Source: Pirellulales bacterium
Lineage (GTDB): Bacteria > Planctomycetota > Planctomycetia > Pirellulales > PALSA-1355
Direction of reading: 5' to 3'
Assembly (NCBI GenBank): GCA_022844125.1
Contig: JALHMI010000009.1
Location: forward strand, 186,001 to 250,000
Length of the DNA: 64,000 nucleotides
In this document: piece after piece, positions 1 through 8,586 of the stretch
Layout of the letters: the number at the start of each line of letters is the position of its first letter
Numbering within the stretch: the first letter of the stretch is position 1
The notes under the pieces: model-generated
Seen by the model: only the letters and a program-made list of their open reading frames with translations
What the model was told of the DNA's origin: nothing
Databases searched by the model: none
Position numbers and translations under genes: made by a program

Positions 1-1664
1 TTGAGAAGGCCGGCTTCGCCAACGCGATCGAAGTCCGCCAGCAGCGCGACAGCGACGACTGGGATCCGGAAGACATCAACTACAACACCTTCCGCTGGAT
101 CACGGCCGGCGCCGGCTTCGCCATGGGCCCTTCACGCGTCAATCCGCGCACCGGTCAGATTCTCGACGCCGACGTGATTTTCGACGCCGACTTCCTGCAG
201 TTCTGGAAGCAGGAGTATGAGAACTTCACGCCCGAGGCAGTGGCGCGCATGACGGGCGGTGCGCTCGATCTGCGCAGCTATCAGGAGCAGCTCAAGGCCG
301 AGCCCCACATGCACGGCGAAAATATCTGCGAGTTCCATCACGGGCTGGCCCGAGAACTGGCGTTCGGCTCGCACGTGATGGCAACCCGGACCACGAACCC
401 GGCGGACCGCGAGAAGCTCGTCGTGCAGGGGCTCAAGGAAGTGACCATGCACGAGATCGGCCACACGCTGGGCCTGCGTCACAACTTCAAGGCCAGCACG
501 ATGCTCACGCTCGAGGACATGAACGATCCCGCCAAGACGGCGGAGACGGGCCTGACCTCGTCGGTGATGGACTATGCTCCGGCCAACCTGATGCCGCAGG
601 GCTTGCCGCAGGGGGACTACTTCTCGAGCACCATCGGTCCTTATGACATGTGGGCCATCGAGTATGGTTACAAACCGCTCTCCGGCGGTACCGACGGCGA
701 AGTCGCTGAACTGAAGAAGATCGCCGCTCGCTGCGGTGAACCGCAACTTGCATATGCGACCGACGAAGACACTCGCGGCATCGATCCCGATCCGCTCTCG
801 AACCGCTACGACATGGGCAAGGATCCCTTGGCTTATGCCAGGATGCGGGCCCAGTTGATTGGCGAGTTGTGGCCGACCGTGCTCAAGGAATCGACCAAGG
901 ACGGCGACGGCTATCAGAAGACTCGCCAGGTGTTCGGCGTGCTGTTGTCGAATCACGGCCGCGCAATGCACTTTGCATCGCGACTGGTCGGCGGCGTGTA
1001 CGTCAGCCGCGCCCATCGCGGCGACCCGAATTCGGCTCCGCCGTTCACGGTGGTCGAACCGGCCAAGCAGCGTGAAGCCCTGGTGCTGGTCGGCGAGCAG
1101 GTGTTCAGCGACAAGCCGTTCCAGTTCCCGCCCGAACTCTACAGCCACCTGGCTTCCAGCCGCTGGTCGCACTGGGGTTCGGACATGCCGCTCCGCACGG
1201 ATTTCCCCGTGCATGAAGTGATCGGCATGTGGCAGGATCGCATCTTGAGCCAGCTTATGTCGCCCCTGACGCTGGAGCGCTTGCACGACACCGAGTTGCA
1301 ACTGCCGGCCGATCAGGACGCCCTGACGACGCCGGAATTGATGGGCACGCTTACGAAGACGATCTTCTCGGAGATCGAGGGGATGCCCGAAGGCGAGTAC
1401 ACGAACCGCAAGCCGGCAATCAGCAGCCTGCGGCGTAACCTGCAGCGGACGTATCTTGAGCGGATGTCGTCGCTGGCCATGGGGCGCAGCGGGGCCCCGC
1501 AGGACTGTCAGACCGTGGCTTACGCCGAGTTGGAAGCTCTGGAACTGCGGATCAATGAGCTGCTCAAGAGCGACCGCAAGCTGGACGCCTACAGCAAGGC
1601 TCATTTGCAGGAATCGGCCAGCCGGATCCACAGGGTACTCGATGCACGGTTTAACCTGAATTAA
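1..1664 (+). CDS. Zinc-dependent metalloprotease, C-terminal part (5' end outside window)
   Basis: The reading frame is open from base 3, so the gene begins upstream and only the last 553 residues are visible. It carries the metzincin-type zinc motif HEIGHTLGLRHNF (bases about 450-490: three histidine ligands and the catalytic Glu), followed by a Met-turn-like SSVMDY about 45 residues later. This layout matches the large secreted metalloproteases annotated with DUF5117/DUF4953 in planctomycetes and Bacteroidetes, where the zincin domain sits after an N-terminal domain not visible here. The role is probably proteolysis outside the cytoplasm; export cannot be checked because the signal peptide region is missing. 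The substrate is unknown. A terminator-like hairpin follows the stop codon. Confidence 0.85.
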   Translation, partial: EKAGFANAIEVRQQRDSDDWDPEDINYNTFRWITAGAGFAMGPSRVNPRTGQILDADVIFDADFLQFWKQEYENFTPEAVARMTGGALDLRSYQEQLKAEPHMHGENICEFHHGLARELAFGSHVMATRTTNPADREKLVVQGLKEVTMHEIGHTLGLRHNFKASTMLTLEDMNDPAKTAETGLTSSVMDYAPANLMPQGLPQGDYFSSTIGPYDMWAIEYGYKPLSGGTDGEVAELKKIAARCGEPQLAYATDEDTRGIDPDPLSNRYDMGKDPLAYARMRAQLIGELWPTVLKESTKDGDGYQKTRQVFGVLLSNHGRAMHFASRLVGGVYVSRAHRGDPNSAPPFTVVEPAKQREALVLVGEQVFSDKPFQFPPELYSHLASSRWSHWGSDMPLRTDFPVHEVIGMWQDRILSQLMSPLTLERLHDTELQLPADQDALTTPELMGTLTKTIFSEIEGMPEGEYTNRKPAISSLRRNLQRTYLERMSSLAMGRSGAPQDCQTVAYAELEALELRINELLKSDRKLDAYSKAHLQESASRIHRVLDARFNLN

Positions 1665-1684
1665 CTCGATTATCTCCAACCCTC

Positions 1685-1717
1685 GCTGCGGCTCTCGGCA
1701 ATCTGGGAAGCCGCAGC
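1685..1717 (+). terminator. Hairpin after metalloprotease gene
   Basis: A perfect 9-bp inverted repeat (GCTGCGGCT at 1685-1693, AGCCGCAGC at 1709-1717) with a 15-nt loop lies 20 nt after the stop codon. The sequence beyond is only mildly T-rich, so it may be a weak intrinsic terminator or an mRNA 3'-end stabiliser. Confidence 0.5.
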
Positions 1718-1818
1718 AATCGGATTTGAGTTAACGACGATTGGGGGCTTATCGGTTCGGCGGGGCGCGGTATGCTTGACCGCTGCTGTTGGGTCGCCCT
1801 TTGCGGGAGTACGCCGCC

Positions 1819-2166
1819 ATGAAACTCGTCGTCGCCGTCATTCAACCTACGAAGCTGCACGCCGTGCGCGAAGCGCTCGACAATATCGGCGTCACGCGGA
1901 TGACCGTCTGCGATGCCCAGGGCTATGGCCGACAACGCGGACAGACGGAGTTCTACCGCGGCAATGAGTATCGCACGAATCTGCTCCGGAAGGTCGCCCT
2001 TGAAATCACCGTCAACGATGATTTCCTCGAGCGTACCGTGGAGACCATCACCAGCGTCGCCCGCACAGGGCCGGAAGGCACGATCGGCGACGGCAAAATC
2101 TTCGTCTTGCCGACAGAAGAAGCCATCGACATCGCCGGCGGCCGGCGCGGACCAGAAGCCGTCTAG
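1819..2166 (+). CDS. glnB: P-II family nitrogen regulatory protein
   Basis: A 115-residue P-II signalling protein. Trimeric P-II proteins sense ATP/ADP and 2-oxoglutarate and bind targets such as ammonium transporters or nitrogen enzymes. The T-loop is well conserved (GYGRQRGQTEFYRGNEY), and its last tyrosine is Tyr51, the residue uridylylated in E. coli GlnB. The B-loop GDGKIFV is present but is preceded by RTGPEGTI, three residues longer than in E. coli. The start was chosen at 1819 because a GGGAG box lies 9 nt upstream and the protein then begins MKLVV like the family; a longer in-frame start at 1789 has no family support. No amtB or glnA is adjacent. A small receiver-like gene follows 32 nt later. 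Confidence 0.92.
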   Translation: MKLVVAVIQPTKLHAVREALDNIGVTRMTVCDAQGYGRQRGQTEFYRGNEYRTNLLRKVALEITVNDDFLERTVETITSVARTGPEGTIGDGKIFVLPTEEAIDIAGGRRGPEAV

Positions 2167-2198
2167 CACTCTCGACGACTAGCCACGTCTCACAACTC

Positions 2199-2552
2199 AT
2201 GGCCGTTCTCGCACTCGTTTCCGATCTGATGATGCAGTCACAGGTCGGCGGCGCTGCGCAGAGGGTGGGCGTACAACTCATTGTCGCTAGTGGCGAGGCA
2301 CAGCTTTTGGAAAGGGCCCATGACGGCGCCATCGAACTGGTGGTGGTCGATCTAAGCCATCCGGGCATCGATCCGGTGCGGCTGATGCAGGGGCTCAAAC
2401 CGCTCTTGGCCGAATCCTCGCGCACTCTGGCCTTTGGACCACACGTGCACAAGCCGCTCCTGGAAGCCGCGGCTTCGGCCGGCTTTGACGCCGTGATGTC
2501 GCGCGGCCAGTTCCACGCCAGCATGGACCAGCTTTTGGCAGGGCGTTTCTAG
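2199..2552 (+). CDS. Small receiver-like protein of unknown function
   Basis: A 117-residue cytoplasmic protein without membrane segments. Its alternating beta/alpha pattern and the strand ELVVVDLSHPG, with an aspartate where a response-regulator receiver would be phosphorylated, suggest a degenerate or minimal receiver fold. The other acidic residues and the conserved lysine of true receivers are not obvious. It follows the P-II gene by 32 nt in the same direction, so the two could be cotranscribed and it might be a signalling partner, but this is only inferred from position. It is convergent with the membrane-protein gene that ends at 2557. Confidence 0.6.
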   Translation: MAVLALVSDLMMQSQVGGAAQRVGVQLIVASGEAQLLERAHDGAIELVVVDLSHPGIDPVRLMQGLKPLLAESSRTLAFGPHVHKPLLEAAASAGFDAVMSRGQFHASMDQLLAGRF

Positions 2553-2556
2553 CAAG

Positions 2557-3783
2557 CTAAGCGGGCCGGGCGGGTTCTTCGGCCACTGCTGGGACACCGT
2601 CCGCACCGGTCTTGAGTGGTGGTAGCCCACGCTTCTCGGCTTCGCCCGGCATATAAACCTCGTCGAGCGCCGTGGCATCGACGAGTCGCCGGAGCAAGAA
2701 GTAAATCACCGTGGTGGATGTCCAGAAGTAGCTGAAGACGAAAGCATAGGCGAGCAGCGTCAGAGCATTGGTCCAGAAGGCCATCGCCTGCGCCCCTGTG
2801 GCTGCGAAGCCTTCCTGTCCGCCGACCGTGCGAGCGTCCGTGAGCCGCCCGGCGCCGCTTCCCCAGCTAACCGACCACAGCGCTAGCTCGTTCGTCCAGA
2901 GGGCGAAAAGCGTGACCAGGTACCAGCCCAGCACACCGGCCAGGGAGGCTAGTACCGCATATCCCAGGAACCTGAGCGGTCGCTGGTAAACGTACGCATA
3001 AGCATGGCTTAGCGCTCCGAAGGAATCAGTTCCCTCGGCGCTGATCGCCGCCCACATGAGTGGAAAGCCGAAAAACAGCCCCAGCAGCAGGAACGCCATC
3101 AGGAAGCCGCCCAACAGGGCTGCTCCCCAGACGATTCCCACCAGCGCGTCGGCCCAGCTCGAGTCGAGCCTGAGCAGCAGGCCCAGGCCGGCCAGTGGCA
3201 GCGCGATGAGTGCCGATCCCAGCAGTGGAAACAGCGGCGCCGCGACATAGGCCCCCACCTTGCCATGGACAAACCGGGCCAGTGCTCCGAGCGAGACATT
3301 TTCCTGCCGTGCGAAGGCAACTGCCGCCTGCCGCGAGATCGCGCCGCCGAAATAGGACCAGATCAACAGCGTCCATAGTCCACAGGTTAGCAGGTACATG
3401 AAGCCAGCGAACGTCGGCGCCTCGGCCACCTGGTACATCCGCTTCATCGGCATCGGCAGCTCGTTCCAGGCAGCCACGAGTGGACTGTACGCGTACCAGA
3501 CTTCGAGCGATGTCAATCGGTCCGTGGGCGGCATCTCGAACGGTCGATCCCACGGCCAGGTCGTGTAGTAGGACAGGTCCGTATTCACCAAAGATTGGGC
3601 TGCTTCCGGATCGTGAAACAGCTCTCCGAGCACGCGCCAGCCCGCAACCATGCCTGCCGCGCCGATCGCAGCCAGCAATAGGGCCTTGAAGTTCAAGGCC
3701 ATGCGAACCGCGGAAAGAATCCGCAGCGCGGGAAAAACCTGGTGCCAGGCGATCGAGCGAATCGTGCCCCGTTCGTCAGCCAT
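2557..3783 (-). CDS. Polytopic membrane protein, unknown function
   Basis: A 408-residue protein with about six hydrophobic segments (for example around ALLLAAIGAAGMVAG, FLMAFLLLGLFFG and LGWYLVTLFALW) and a large hydrophilic loop after the first. I do not recognise a named family; it resembles the conserved hypothetical membrane proteins of planctomycetes. The start at 3783 (MADERG) was preferred over the open frame to 3879, because the extra N-terminus is Arg/Ser-rich and looks non-coding. It is the last gene of the leftward chaperone/zinc-ribbon block, but it lies 165 nt beyond yacG, so cotranscription is uncertain. Confidence 0.7.
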   Translation of the reverse strand: MADERGTIRSIAWHQVFPALRILSAVRMALNFKALLLAAIGAAGMVAGWRVLGELFHDPEAAQSLVNTDLSYYTTWPWDRPFEMPPTDRLTSLEVWYAYSPLVAAWNELPMPMKRMYQVAEAPTFAGFMYLLTCGLWTLLIWSYFGGAISRQAAVAFARQENVSLGALARFVHGKVGAYVAAPLFPLLGSALIALPLAGLGLLLRLDSSWADALVGIVWGAALLGGFLMAFLLLGLFFGFPLMWAAISAEGTDSFGALSHAYAYVYQRPLRFLGYAVLASLAGVLGWYLVTLFALWTNELALWSVSWGSGAGRLTDARTVGGQEGFAATGAQAMAFWTNALTLLAYAFVFSYFWTSTTVIYFLLRRLVDATALDEVYMPGEAEKRGLPPLKTGADGVPAVAEEPARPA

Positions 3784-3948
3784 CGTTGCGACTCCCGTTT
3801 GCTTCCTACCTGCAGACAGCAAAAGCGTCTGACAACTTCGCGGACTGCTCCGCCAACGGAGTCCCCGCAAGGTCGGCAATTATACGGGTTACGTAGTCGA
3901 GCCAGAATAGGAAATCGGGGCAGGGCAATTCGTCACGGCGGGCGGCGA

Positions 3949-4134
3949 TCAAGCGTCCGAATCGTCGGGCATCTCGTCCTGTTCTCCGCCTTCATCCTCG
4001 ACTGGAATCGAGATCTCTTCGTTCAGCCAGCGGCGAAGATCAATCTGCCGGCAGCGATCGCTGCAGAAGGGCAGGGCTGTCGACTTCTGTGGGTCGAATT
4101 GCCGGGAGCAAGTTGGACAGCGGGCGGTAGGCAT
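3949..4134 (-). CDS. yacG: DNA gyrase inhibitor YacG-like zinc protein
   Basis: A 61-residue zinc-ribbon protein of the YacG family (PF03884). The CPTC pair near the N-terminus and FCSDRC about 16 residues later give the four zinc cysteines, and the following [10 protein letters not shown] matches the family signature around the second knuckle. In E. coli YacG binds GyrB and inhibits gyrase; the same function is inferred from similarity only. The C-terminal tail is acidic (EDEGGEQDE). The start at 4134 (MPTARCPTC) places the first knuckle at the usual distance; an in-frame upstream start at 4185 would add 17 atypical residues. It lies downstream of the FmdB-like gene in the same direction. 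Confidence 0.85.
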   Translation of the reverse strand: MPTARCPTCSRQFDPQKSTALPFCSDRCRQIDLRRWLNEEISIPVEDEGGEQDEMPDDSDA

Positions 4135-4235
4135 CGCAATAAAGGGGCATATCGGCGGCACGCCAAATGAATGGCGCGAGGCCAACCTGGCCCGCGGTCA
4201 GACTGAAATTTCTCAACTCGTAGGTTGGTTCGCTG

Positions 4236-4538
4236 TTAGTCGGAGCACTTGTTGCAGCTTGACTTGTCCCCCGAGCAAGAGGCATCGCCCGTGCTGGACG
4301 AGTCGCTCGACTTGCTGGAGGACTTGTCGGCCGCGGCGTCTTTCTTGTACGAATCGCTGCGGTAGTCCGTCGTGTAGAAGCCGGAACCCTTGAACATCAG
4401 GGCCGCTCCGGTGCCGAACAGGCGGCGGAGTTTCAGCTTCTTGCACTCGGGACACTTGCGTTCGGGCTCATCCTTCATCGATTGGAAGAGCTCGAACTTG
4501 TGGCCACAGGCGTCACACTCGTAGTCATAAGTGGGCAT
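4236..4538 (-). CDS. FmdB family zinc-ribbon protein
   Basis: A 100-residue protein whose first 40 residues form the FmdB/CxxC_CxxC_SSSS zinc ribbon: MPTYDYECDACGHKFE, then KCPECKK. FmdB-type proteins are small putative regulators; the name comes from the formamidase operon of Methylophilus, and their biochemical role is not established. The C-terminal half is low-complexity Ser/Lys/Asp with four more cysteines in the last 14 residues (CSGDKSSCNKC), which could bind a second metal. It follows grpE by 61 nt in the same direction, which suggests coexpression with the DnaJ/GrpE chaperone pair. Confidence 0.85.
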   Translation of the reverse strand: MPTYDYECDACGHKFELFQSMKDEPERKCPECKKLKLRRLFGTGAALMFKGSGFYTTDYRSDSYKKDAAADKSSSKSSDSSSTGDASCSGDKSSCNKCSD

Positions 4539-4599
4539 AGACGAAACTCCGAGATCTCAACTCGATTGCCAGCCGCGCCGGCTCGCATTCGCATTTTCG

Positions 4600-5139
4600 T
4601 TAATTGGGAGACTTGGAAACGATCACTTGCGCGGGGCGCACAACCCGGTCGTGCAGCACGTACCCTTCTTGAGCCACCAGCGTCACGGTTCCAGGCTCAT
4701 GTTCGGCCGAAGGCTGTTGGGAGATCGCCTCGTGGACTGCCGGGTCAAACGGTTGCCCCAGTGCAGCGATCTTCTGGCACTCGTGCTTGGCCAGAACATT
4801 GGTCAGGTTTTGGGCGACGAGCTTGATGCCGTCGAGCAGTCCCGCTGCTTGCGAAGACTTTTCGCCGGCCTCGATCGCTCTTTGCATATTGTCGAGCACC
4901 GGCAGCAAGTCGCGCAACAGGGGCAGGGCGGCGTACCGCCGCTCGTCTTCCAACTCGCGTCGAGCTCGCTTGCGATAATTATCGAGTTCGGCTTGTGCAC
5001 GCAAGGCGCGATCCGCGGCATCGTCCAGATCAGCACGCAGCTTCTCGAACTCCTGCTCGCTGGCCTGAAAGGCGGCGTCGGCGGCCTGCTCTGCTGCCGA
5101 GCGGCCGGCGTCCGACGGATTGGTTGGGTTTTGCGACAT
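4600..5139 (-). CDS. grpE: Nucleotide exchange factor GrpE
   Basis: A 179-residue GrpE, the ADP-release factor of the DnaK chaperone cycle. A charged coiled-coil N-terminal half (ELDNYRKRARRELED) leads into the beta-wing domain with the family signature around PFDPAVHEAISQ and GYVLHDRVVRPAQVIVSK. Length is normal for the family. It sits 55 nt downstream of dnaJ on the same strand, so the two are very probably cotranscribed. dnaK itself is not in this window; the partner must be encoded elsewhere. Confidence 0.95.
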   Translation of the reverse strand: MSQNPTNPSDAGRSAAEQAADAAFQASEQEFEKLRADLDDAADRALRAQAELDNYRKRARRELEDERRYAALPLLRDLLPVLDNMQRAIEAGEKSSQAAGLLDGIKLVAQNLTNVLAKHECQKIAALGQPFDPAVHEAISQQPSAEHEPGTVTLVAQEGYVLHDRVVRPAQVIVSKSPN

Positions 5140-5194
5140 AAGTGGTATTCCTCAAGCGAATCGCGGCGCGGCGACCGCGATGTTTGCCGGATGG

Positions 5195-6319
5195 CTATTC
5201 CTGCGCGAAGTACTCGCGAACCTTTTCAAAGAAACTCTTGCGGTGTGGACTTACCTCGACTTTTTCCTGCTCAGCCAGTTGTCGGAGCAGTTCCTCTTGT
5301 TCGGCGCTTAGCGACTTCGGTACTTCGACGTTGACCTGGACCAGTAAGTCGCCAACCGAACGACCTCGCGGGCTGGGCATCCCCTGGCCACGCACCCGAA
5401 ACACTTCGCCCGTTTGGGTGCCGGCCGGCAACTTGAGTTCGTGTGGTCCGGCAAGCGTGGGGACTTCGATCTTAGCTCCGAGCGCTGCCTGGGTGTATGT
5501 GATCGGCATCCGGACTACCAGATGTTCGCCTTCGCGATGGAACAGCGGATGCTCTTTCACCGAGATAAAGCAGTAGCAGTCGCCTCGCGGGCCACCGGCG
5601 GGACTCGGCTCGCCTTCTCCCGCGATGCGGATCCGCATCTGGTCGTCGATGCCGGCCGGAATCTGAACTTCGCGTTTGACTTTCTTCAGAACGAACGCCG
5701 CGCCGCGACACTTGCCGCATGGTTCCTTCACGACCGAACCGACGCCCTGACACGAGGGGCAAGTCGTCTGCACGCGGAAGATCCCGGTCGACTGCACCAC
5801 TTGCCCGCGACCCGCGCAGTACGTGCATGTCGTGCGGGTGGTGCCCTTCTTGGCGCCCGTCCCGGCGCATTCGTCGCAGGCTTCGTGTCGCTGGATCTCG
5901 ATGGTCTTGGTCACGCCGCGCGCGGCTTCCATCAGGTCGAGCGTCAGATCGCAGCGCACATCGCTCCCCTTGCTGGCTCGGCGACGACCGCCGAACAGAT
6001 CGCCGAACGCGCTTTCTCCGAAGATGTCGCCAAATGCGGCGAAGATGTCGTTGACGTCCTGGAAACCCTGGCGGCCGCCGTTGTTCACGCCGGCATGGCC
6101 GAAGCGATCGTAGCGGGCCCGCTTCTCTTCGTCGCCGAGTACTTCAAAGGCCTCGGCGGCTTCTTTGAAGCGCGCAATAGCCTCCTCATCGCCAGGATTC
6201 TTGTCCGGGTGATATTTGATCGCCAACTTTCGGTACGATTCGGCGATCGCCTTGGTCGTGCTGGTGCGCTCGACCTGCAGCACGTCGTAATAACAGCGTT
6301 TCCCGGCCATTTGCACCAT
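5195..6319 (-). CDS. dnaJ: Chaperone protein DnaJ
   Basis: A 374-residue class A (type I) DnaJ. The J-domain carries the HPD tripeptide (KYHPDKNPGD), followed by a Gly/Phe linker. The zinc domain has four repeats: CDECAGTG, CTYCAGRG, CPSCQGVG and a degenerate CGKCRGAA. The substrate-binding beta domains follow. It delivers substrates to DnaK and stimulates its ATPase. The start at 6319 (MVQMAGKR) has a GAAGA box close upstream; a second ATG at 6310 is also possible. It is separated from the upstream groEL by about 210 nt containing two strong hairpins, so it probably starts its own transcription unit with grpE. Confidence 0.95.
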   Translation of the reverse strand: MVQMAGKRCYYDVLQVERTSTTKAIAESYRKLAIKYHPDKNPGDEEAIARFKEAAEAFEVLGDEEKRARYDRFGHAGVNNGGRQGFQDVNDIFAAFGDIFGESAFGDLFGGRRRASKGSDVRCDLTLDLMEAARGVTKTIEIQRHEACDECAGTGAKKGTTRTTCTYCAGRGQVVQSTGIFRVQTTCPSCQGVGSVVKEPCGKCRGAAFVLKKVKREVQIPAGIDDQMRIRIAGEGEPSPAGGPRGDCYCFISVKEHPLFHREGEHLVVRMPITYTQAALGAKIEVPTLAGPHELKLPAGTQTGEVFRVRGQGMPSPRGRSVGDLLVQVNVEVPKSLSAEQEELLRQLAEQEKVEVSPHRKSFFEKVREYFAQE

Positions 6320-6420
6320 GATCTTCGATTCGCGCCGTCGTAAGCGATGGTTCCGGTCAATTATAGGCAAACGGCCCAGCGGCCGATGCGCCAGTTGATT
6401 TCTCGCGGTAGCGCCGCAAA

Positions 6421-6451
6421 CGGGCCACCTCAGAATCACCGAGGTGGCCCG
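6421..6451 (-). terminator. Strong 11-bp hairpin between groEL2 and dnaJ
   Basis: A perfect 11-bp stem (CGGGCCACCTC at 6421-6431, GAGGTGGCCCG at 6441-6451) with a 9-nt loop. Read leftward it is followed by TTTGCGG, a short T run. With the second hairpin at 6484-6506 it probably terminates or attenuates transcription from groEL2, or marks an mRNA processing point. Confidence 0.6.
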
Positions 6452-6483
6452 CCATGCGTTGGTCGTTACATCAATTCTACCTT

Positions 6484-6506
6484 GCGGGCCGAACCCGTCG
6501 GCCCGC
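6484..6506 (-). terminator. GC hairpin just after groEL2
   Basis: A perfect 8-bp stem (GCGGGCCG at 6484-6491, CGGCCCGC at 6499-6506) with a 7-nt loop, 22 nt beyond the groEL2 stop codon in the leftward direction. No T tract follows, so it may act by mRNA protection rather than termination. Confidence 0.5.
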
Positions 6507-6528
6507 GAGGAATCTGCGGCCACCCGGC

Positions 6529-8148
6529 TTAGCGGACGCTGCCTTCGACGCGGCTCTTGGATTTGTCGTCCTTGTCGAGCGTGGTCACCAGGGCCTCGGT
6601 CGTGAGCATCAAGCCCGCGATGCTGGCCGCGTTGCCCAGGGCGCTGCGAACCACCTTCACCGGGTCGATGATACCGGCCTTGAACATGTCGACATACTTG
6701 GCGGCGTTGGCGTCGTAGCCCATGTTCGCGGCCTTCTGCAGGACTTCGTCAACGACTACCGAGCCATCGATTCCGCAATTGTCGGCGATCTGTTTCATCG
6801 GAGCCGACAGCGAGTGGAGCACGATGTCGAAGCCGATCTTCTCGTCACCCTTGGCTGAGGAGCGAGCCTTCTCGACGCTTTCAATCGTGCGAACCAGGGC
6901 TACGCCGCCACCTGGCAAAATGCCTTCTTCCACCGCCGCCCGCGTGGCGTGCAATGCGTCTTCGACGCGAGCCTTCTTCTGTTTCATATCGGCTTCACTG
7001 GCTGCGCCAACCGAGATGATCGCCACGCCGCCGGTGAGCTTCGCCAGCCGCTCCTGGAACTTCTCCTTGTCGTACTCGCTCTCGGTGTTGTCGAGCTGAT
7101 TGCGAATCTGTTGGATTCGCGCCTTGATGTCGTCCGGCTTGCCGGCGCCACGCACGATCGTGGTCGATTCCTTGTCGATCGTGATCTGCTTGGCTTTGCC
7201 CAGGTGTTCGAGGCCGAGGTTCTCCAGCTTCAGGCCCAGGTCTTCGCTGACCAGCGTGCCGCCGGTCAAAACGGCGATATCGCCGAGCATCGCCTTGCGG
7301 CGATCGCCAAAGCCAGGAGCCTTCACCGCGGCGACATTGAGCACGCCGCGCAGCTTGTTGACGACCAAGGCCGTCAGGGCTTCGCCGTCGACGTCTTCGG
7401 CGATGATCAACAGCGGCTTGCCGCCCTGCGCCACCTTCTCGAGCAGCGGCACGAGCTCGCGCAGATTGCTGACCTTCTTCTCGTAAATCAGAATCAGTGC
7501 GTCTTCGAGCAACACGTCCATTTCGGTTGGACGGTTGATGAAGTACGGCGAAATGTAGCCCTTGTCGAACTGCATGCCCTCGACCAGCTCTTTCGTGGTC
7601 TCGGTTCCTTTGCCTTCTTCGACCGTAATCACGCCGTCCTTGCCGACTTTCTCCATCACGTCGGCCAGCAGGTTGCCGATTTCCATGTCGTTGTTTGCGC
7701 TGATGGAACCGATCTGGGCAATCTCTTCCTTGCTGGAAACTGGCTTAGCCATTGCCCGCAGCTTCTCAACGGCCGCGTCCACGGCCTTCTCGATGCCCCG
7801 ACGCACGGCCATCGGATTGCTGCCGGCAGCGATGTTGCGAATGCCTTCCTTGAAGATGGCACGGGCCAGCACGGTGGCCGTCGTGGTGCCGTCGCCGGCG
7901 ATGTCCGACGTCTTCGAAGCCACCTCGTTCACGAGCTTGGCGCCCATATTCTCGAAGCGATCTTCCAGCTCGATTTCCTTGCTCACGGTCACACCGTCTT
8001 TCGTGACAGTCGGACCGCCGAATGACTTGTCGATGATCACGTTGCGGCCGGTCGGACCCATCGTCACCGCGACCGCGTCGGCCAGTTTCTCAACGCCACG
8101 CAGCATCTTTGCCCGGGCGGAATCTTCAAATAGTAGTTGCTTTGCCAC
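6529..8148 (-). CDS. groEL: Chaperonin GroEL, second copy
   Basis: A 539-residue GroEL (Hsp60), the barrel-forming ATP-dependent folding chamber. It has the family ATP-binding motif [11 protein letters not shown] and the characteristic GGGVALVR region. The start is the GTG at 8148 (VAKQLLF), because GAGGA lies 7 nt upstream and the protein then aligns with the usual MAKQ start; the open frame to 8196 adds an unlikely N-terminus. The C-terminus ends in a charged tail ([15 protein letters not shown]) and lacks the Gly-Gly-Met repeat of standard GroEL. It lies 60 nt downstream of groES in the same operon. The tail difference from the first copy suggests division of labour between paralogues. Confidence 0.96.
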   Translation of the reverse strand: MAKQLLFEDSARAKMLRGVEKLADAVAVTMGPTGRNVIIDKSFGGPTVTKDGVTVSKEIELEDRFENMGAKLVNEVASKTSDIAGDGTTTATVLARAIFKEGIRNIAAGSNPMAVRRGIEKAVDAAVEKLRAMAKPVSSKEEIAQIGSISANNDMEIGNLLADVMEKVGKDGVITVEEGKGTETTKELVEGMQFDKGYISPYFINRPTEMDVLLEDALILIYEKKVSNLRELVPLLEKVAQGGKPLLIIAEDVDGEALTALVVNKLRGVLNVAAVKAPGFGDRRKAMLGDIAVLTGGTLVSEDLGLKLENLGLEHLGKAKQITIDKESTTIVRGAGKPDDIKARIQQIRNQLDNTESEYDKEKFQERLAKLTGGVAIISVGAASEADMKQKKARVEDALHATRAAVEEGILPGGGVALVRTIESVEKARSSAKGDEKIGFDIVLHSLSAPMKQIADNCGIDGSVVVDEVLQKAANMGYDANAAKYVDMFKAGIIDPVKVVRSALGNAASIAGLMLTTEALVTTLDKDDKSKSRVEGSVR

Positions 8149-8208
8149 GATGGCGTCCTCGTTATGTGAATTGCGAGTTGTTCGGGAAGTAGTCAAATTG
8201 CGGGTCGA

Positions 8209-8505
8209 CTACAGGACCTTCGCCAGGATGTCGCCTTCGCGGAGAATCTTGACGTCCTTGCCGGCCACTTCGATGTCGGTGCCCGAGTACTTGCCGTAAA
8301 TCACCAGATCGCCGACCGCGACCGACAGGGTGCCACGGCTGCCGTTGTCGAGCAGCTTGCCGGGGCCGACCGAAATGATCGTCCCCCGTTGTGGGCGCTC
8401 TTTGGCGGTATCGGGCAGCACGATGCCACCGGCGGTGCGTTCTTCCGCTTCCTGGGGTTCGACAACGACGCGATCGTCCAGCGGACGGAGGTTGAGTTTT
8501 GCCAT
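8209..8505 (-). CDS. groES: Co-chaperonin GroES
   Basis: A 98-residue GroES (Hsp10), the lid of the GroEL chamber. The N-terminal [11 protein letters not shown], the mobile-loop region [18 protein letters not shown] and the C-terminal EGDILAKVL are all typical. It sits between two groEL genes, 81 nt after the first and 60 nt before the second, all leftward. The single lid protein presumably serves both chaperonins. Confidence 0.97.
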   Translation of the reverse strand: MAKLNLRPLDDRVVVEPQEAEERTAGGIVLPDTAKERPQRGTIISVGPGKLLDNGSRGTLSVAVGDLVIYGKYSGTDIEVAGKDVKILREGDILAKVL

Positions 8506-8586
8506 GATTGAAAGTTTCCTTCGTTGATCAATGTGTGATTTGATTTTGGTTGAAAGCTGGAACTCCAGGCCGAGCGAGCACGCGGC

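Noticed and set aside
132-1679. 515-codon open frame opposite the metalloprotease gene
   Set aside because: Its translation has no recognisable motif and it mirrors a gene with a clear zinc motif; long antisense frames are expected at this GC content.
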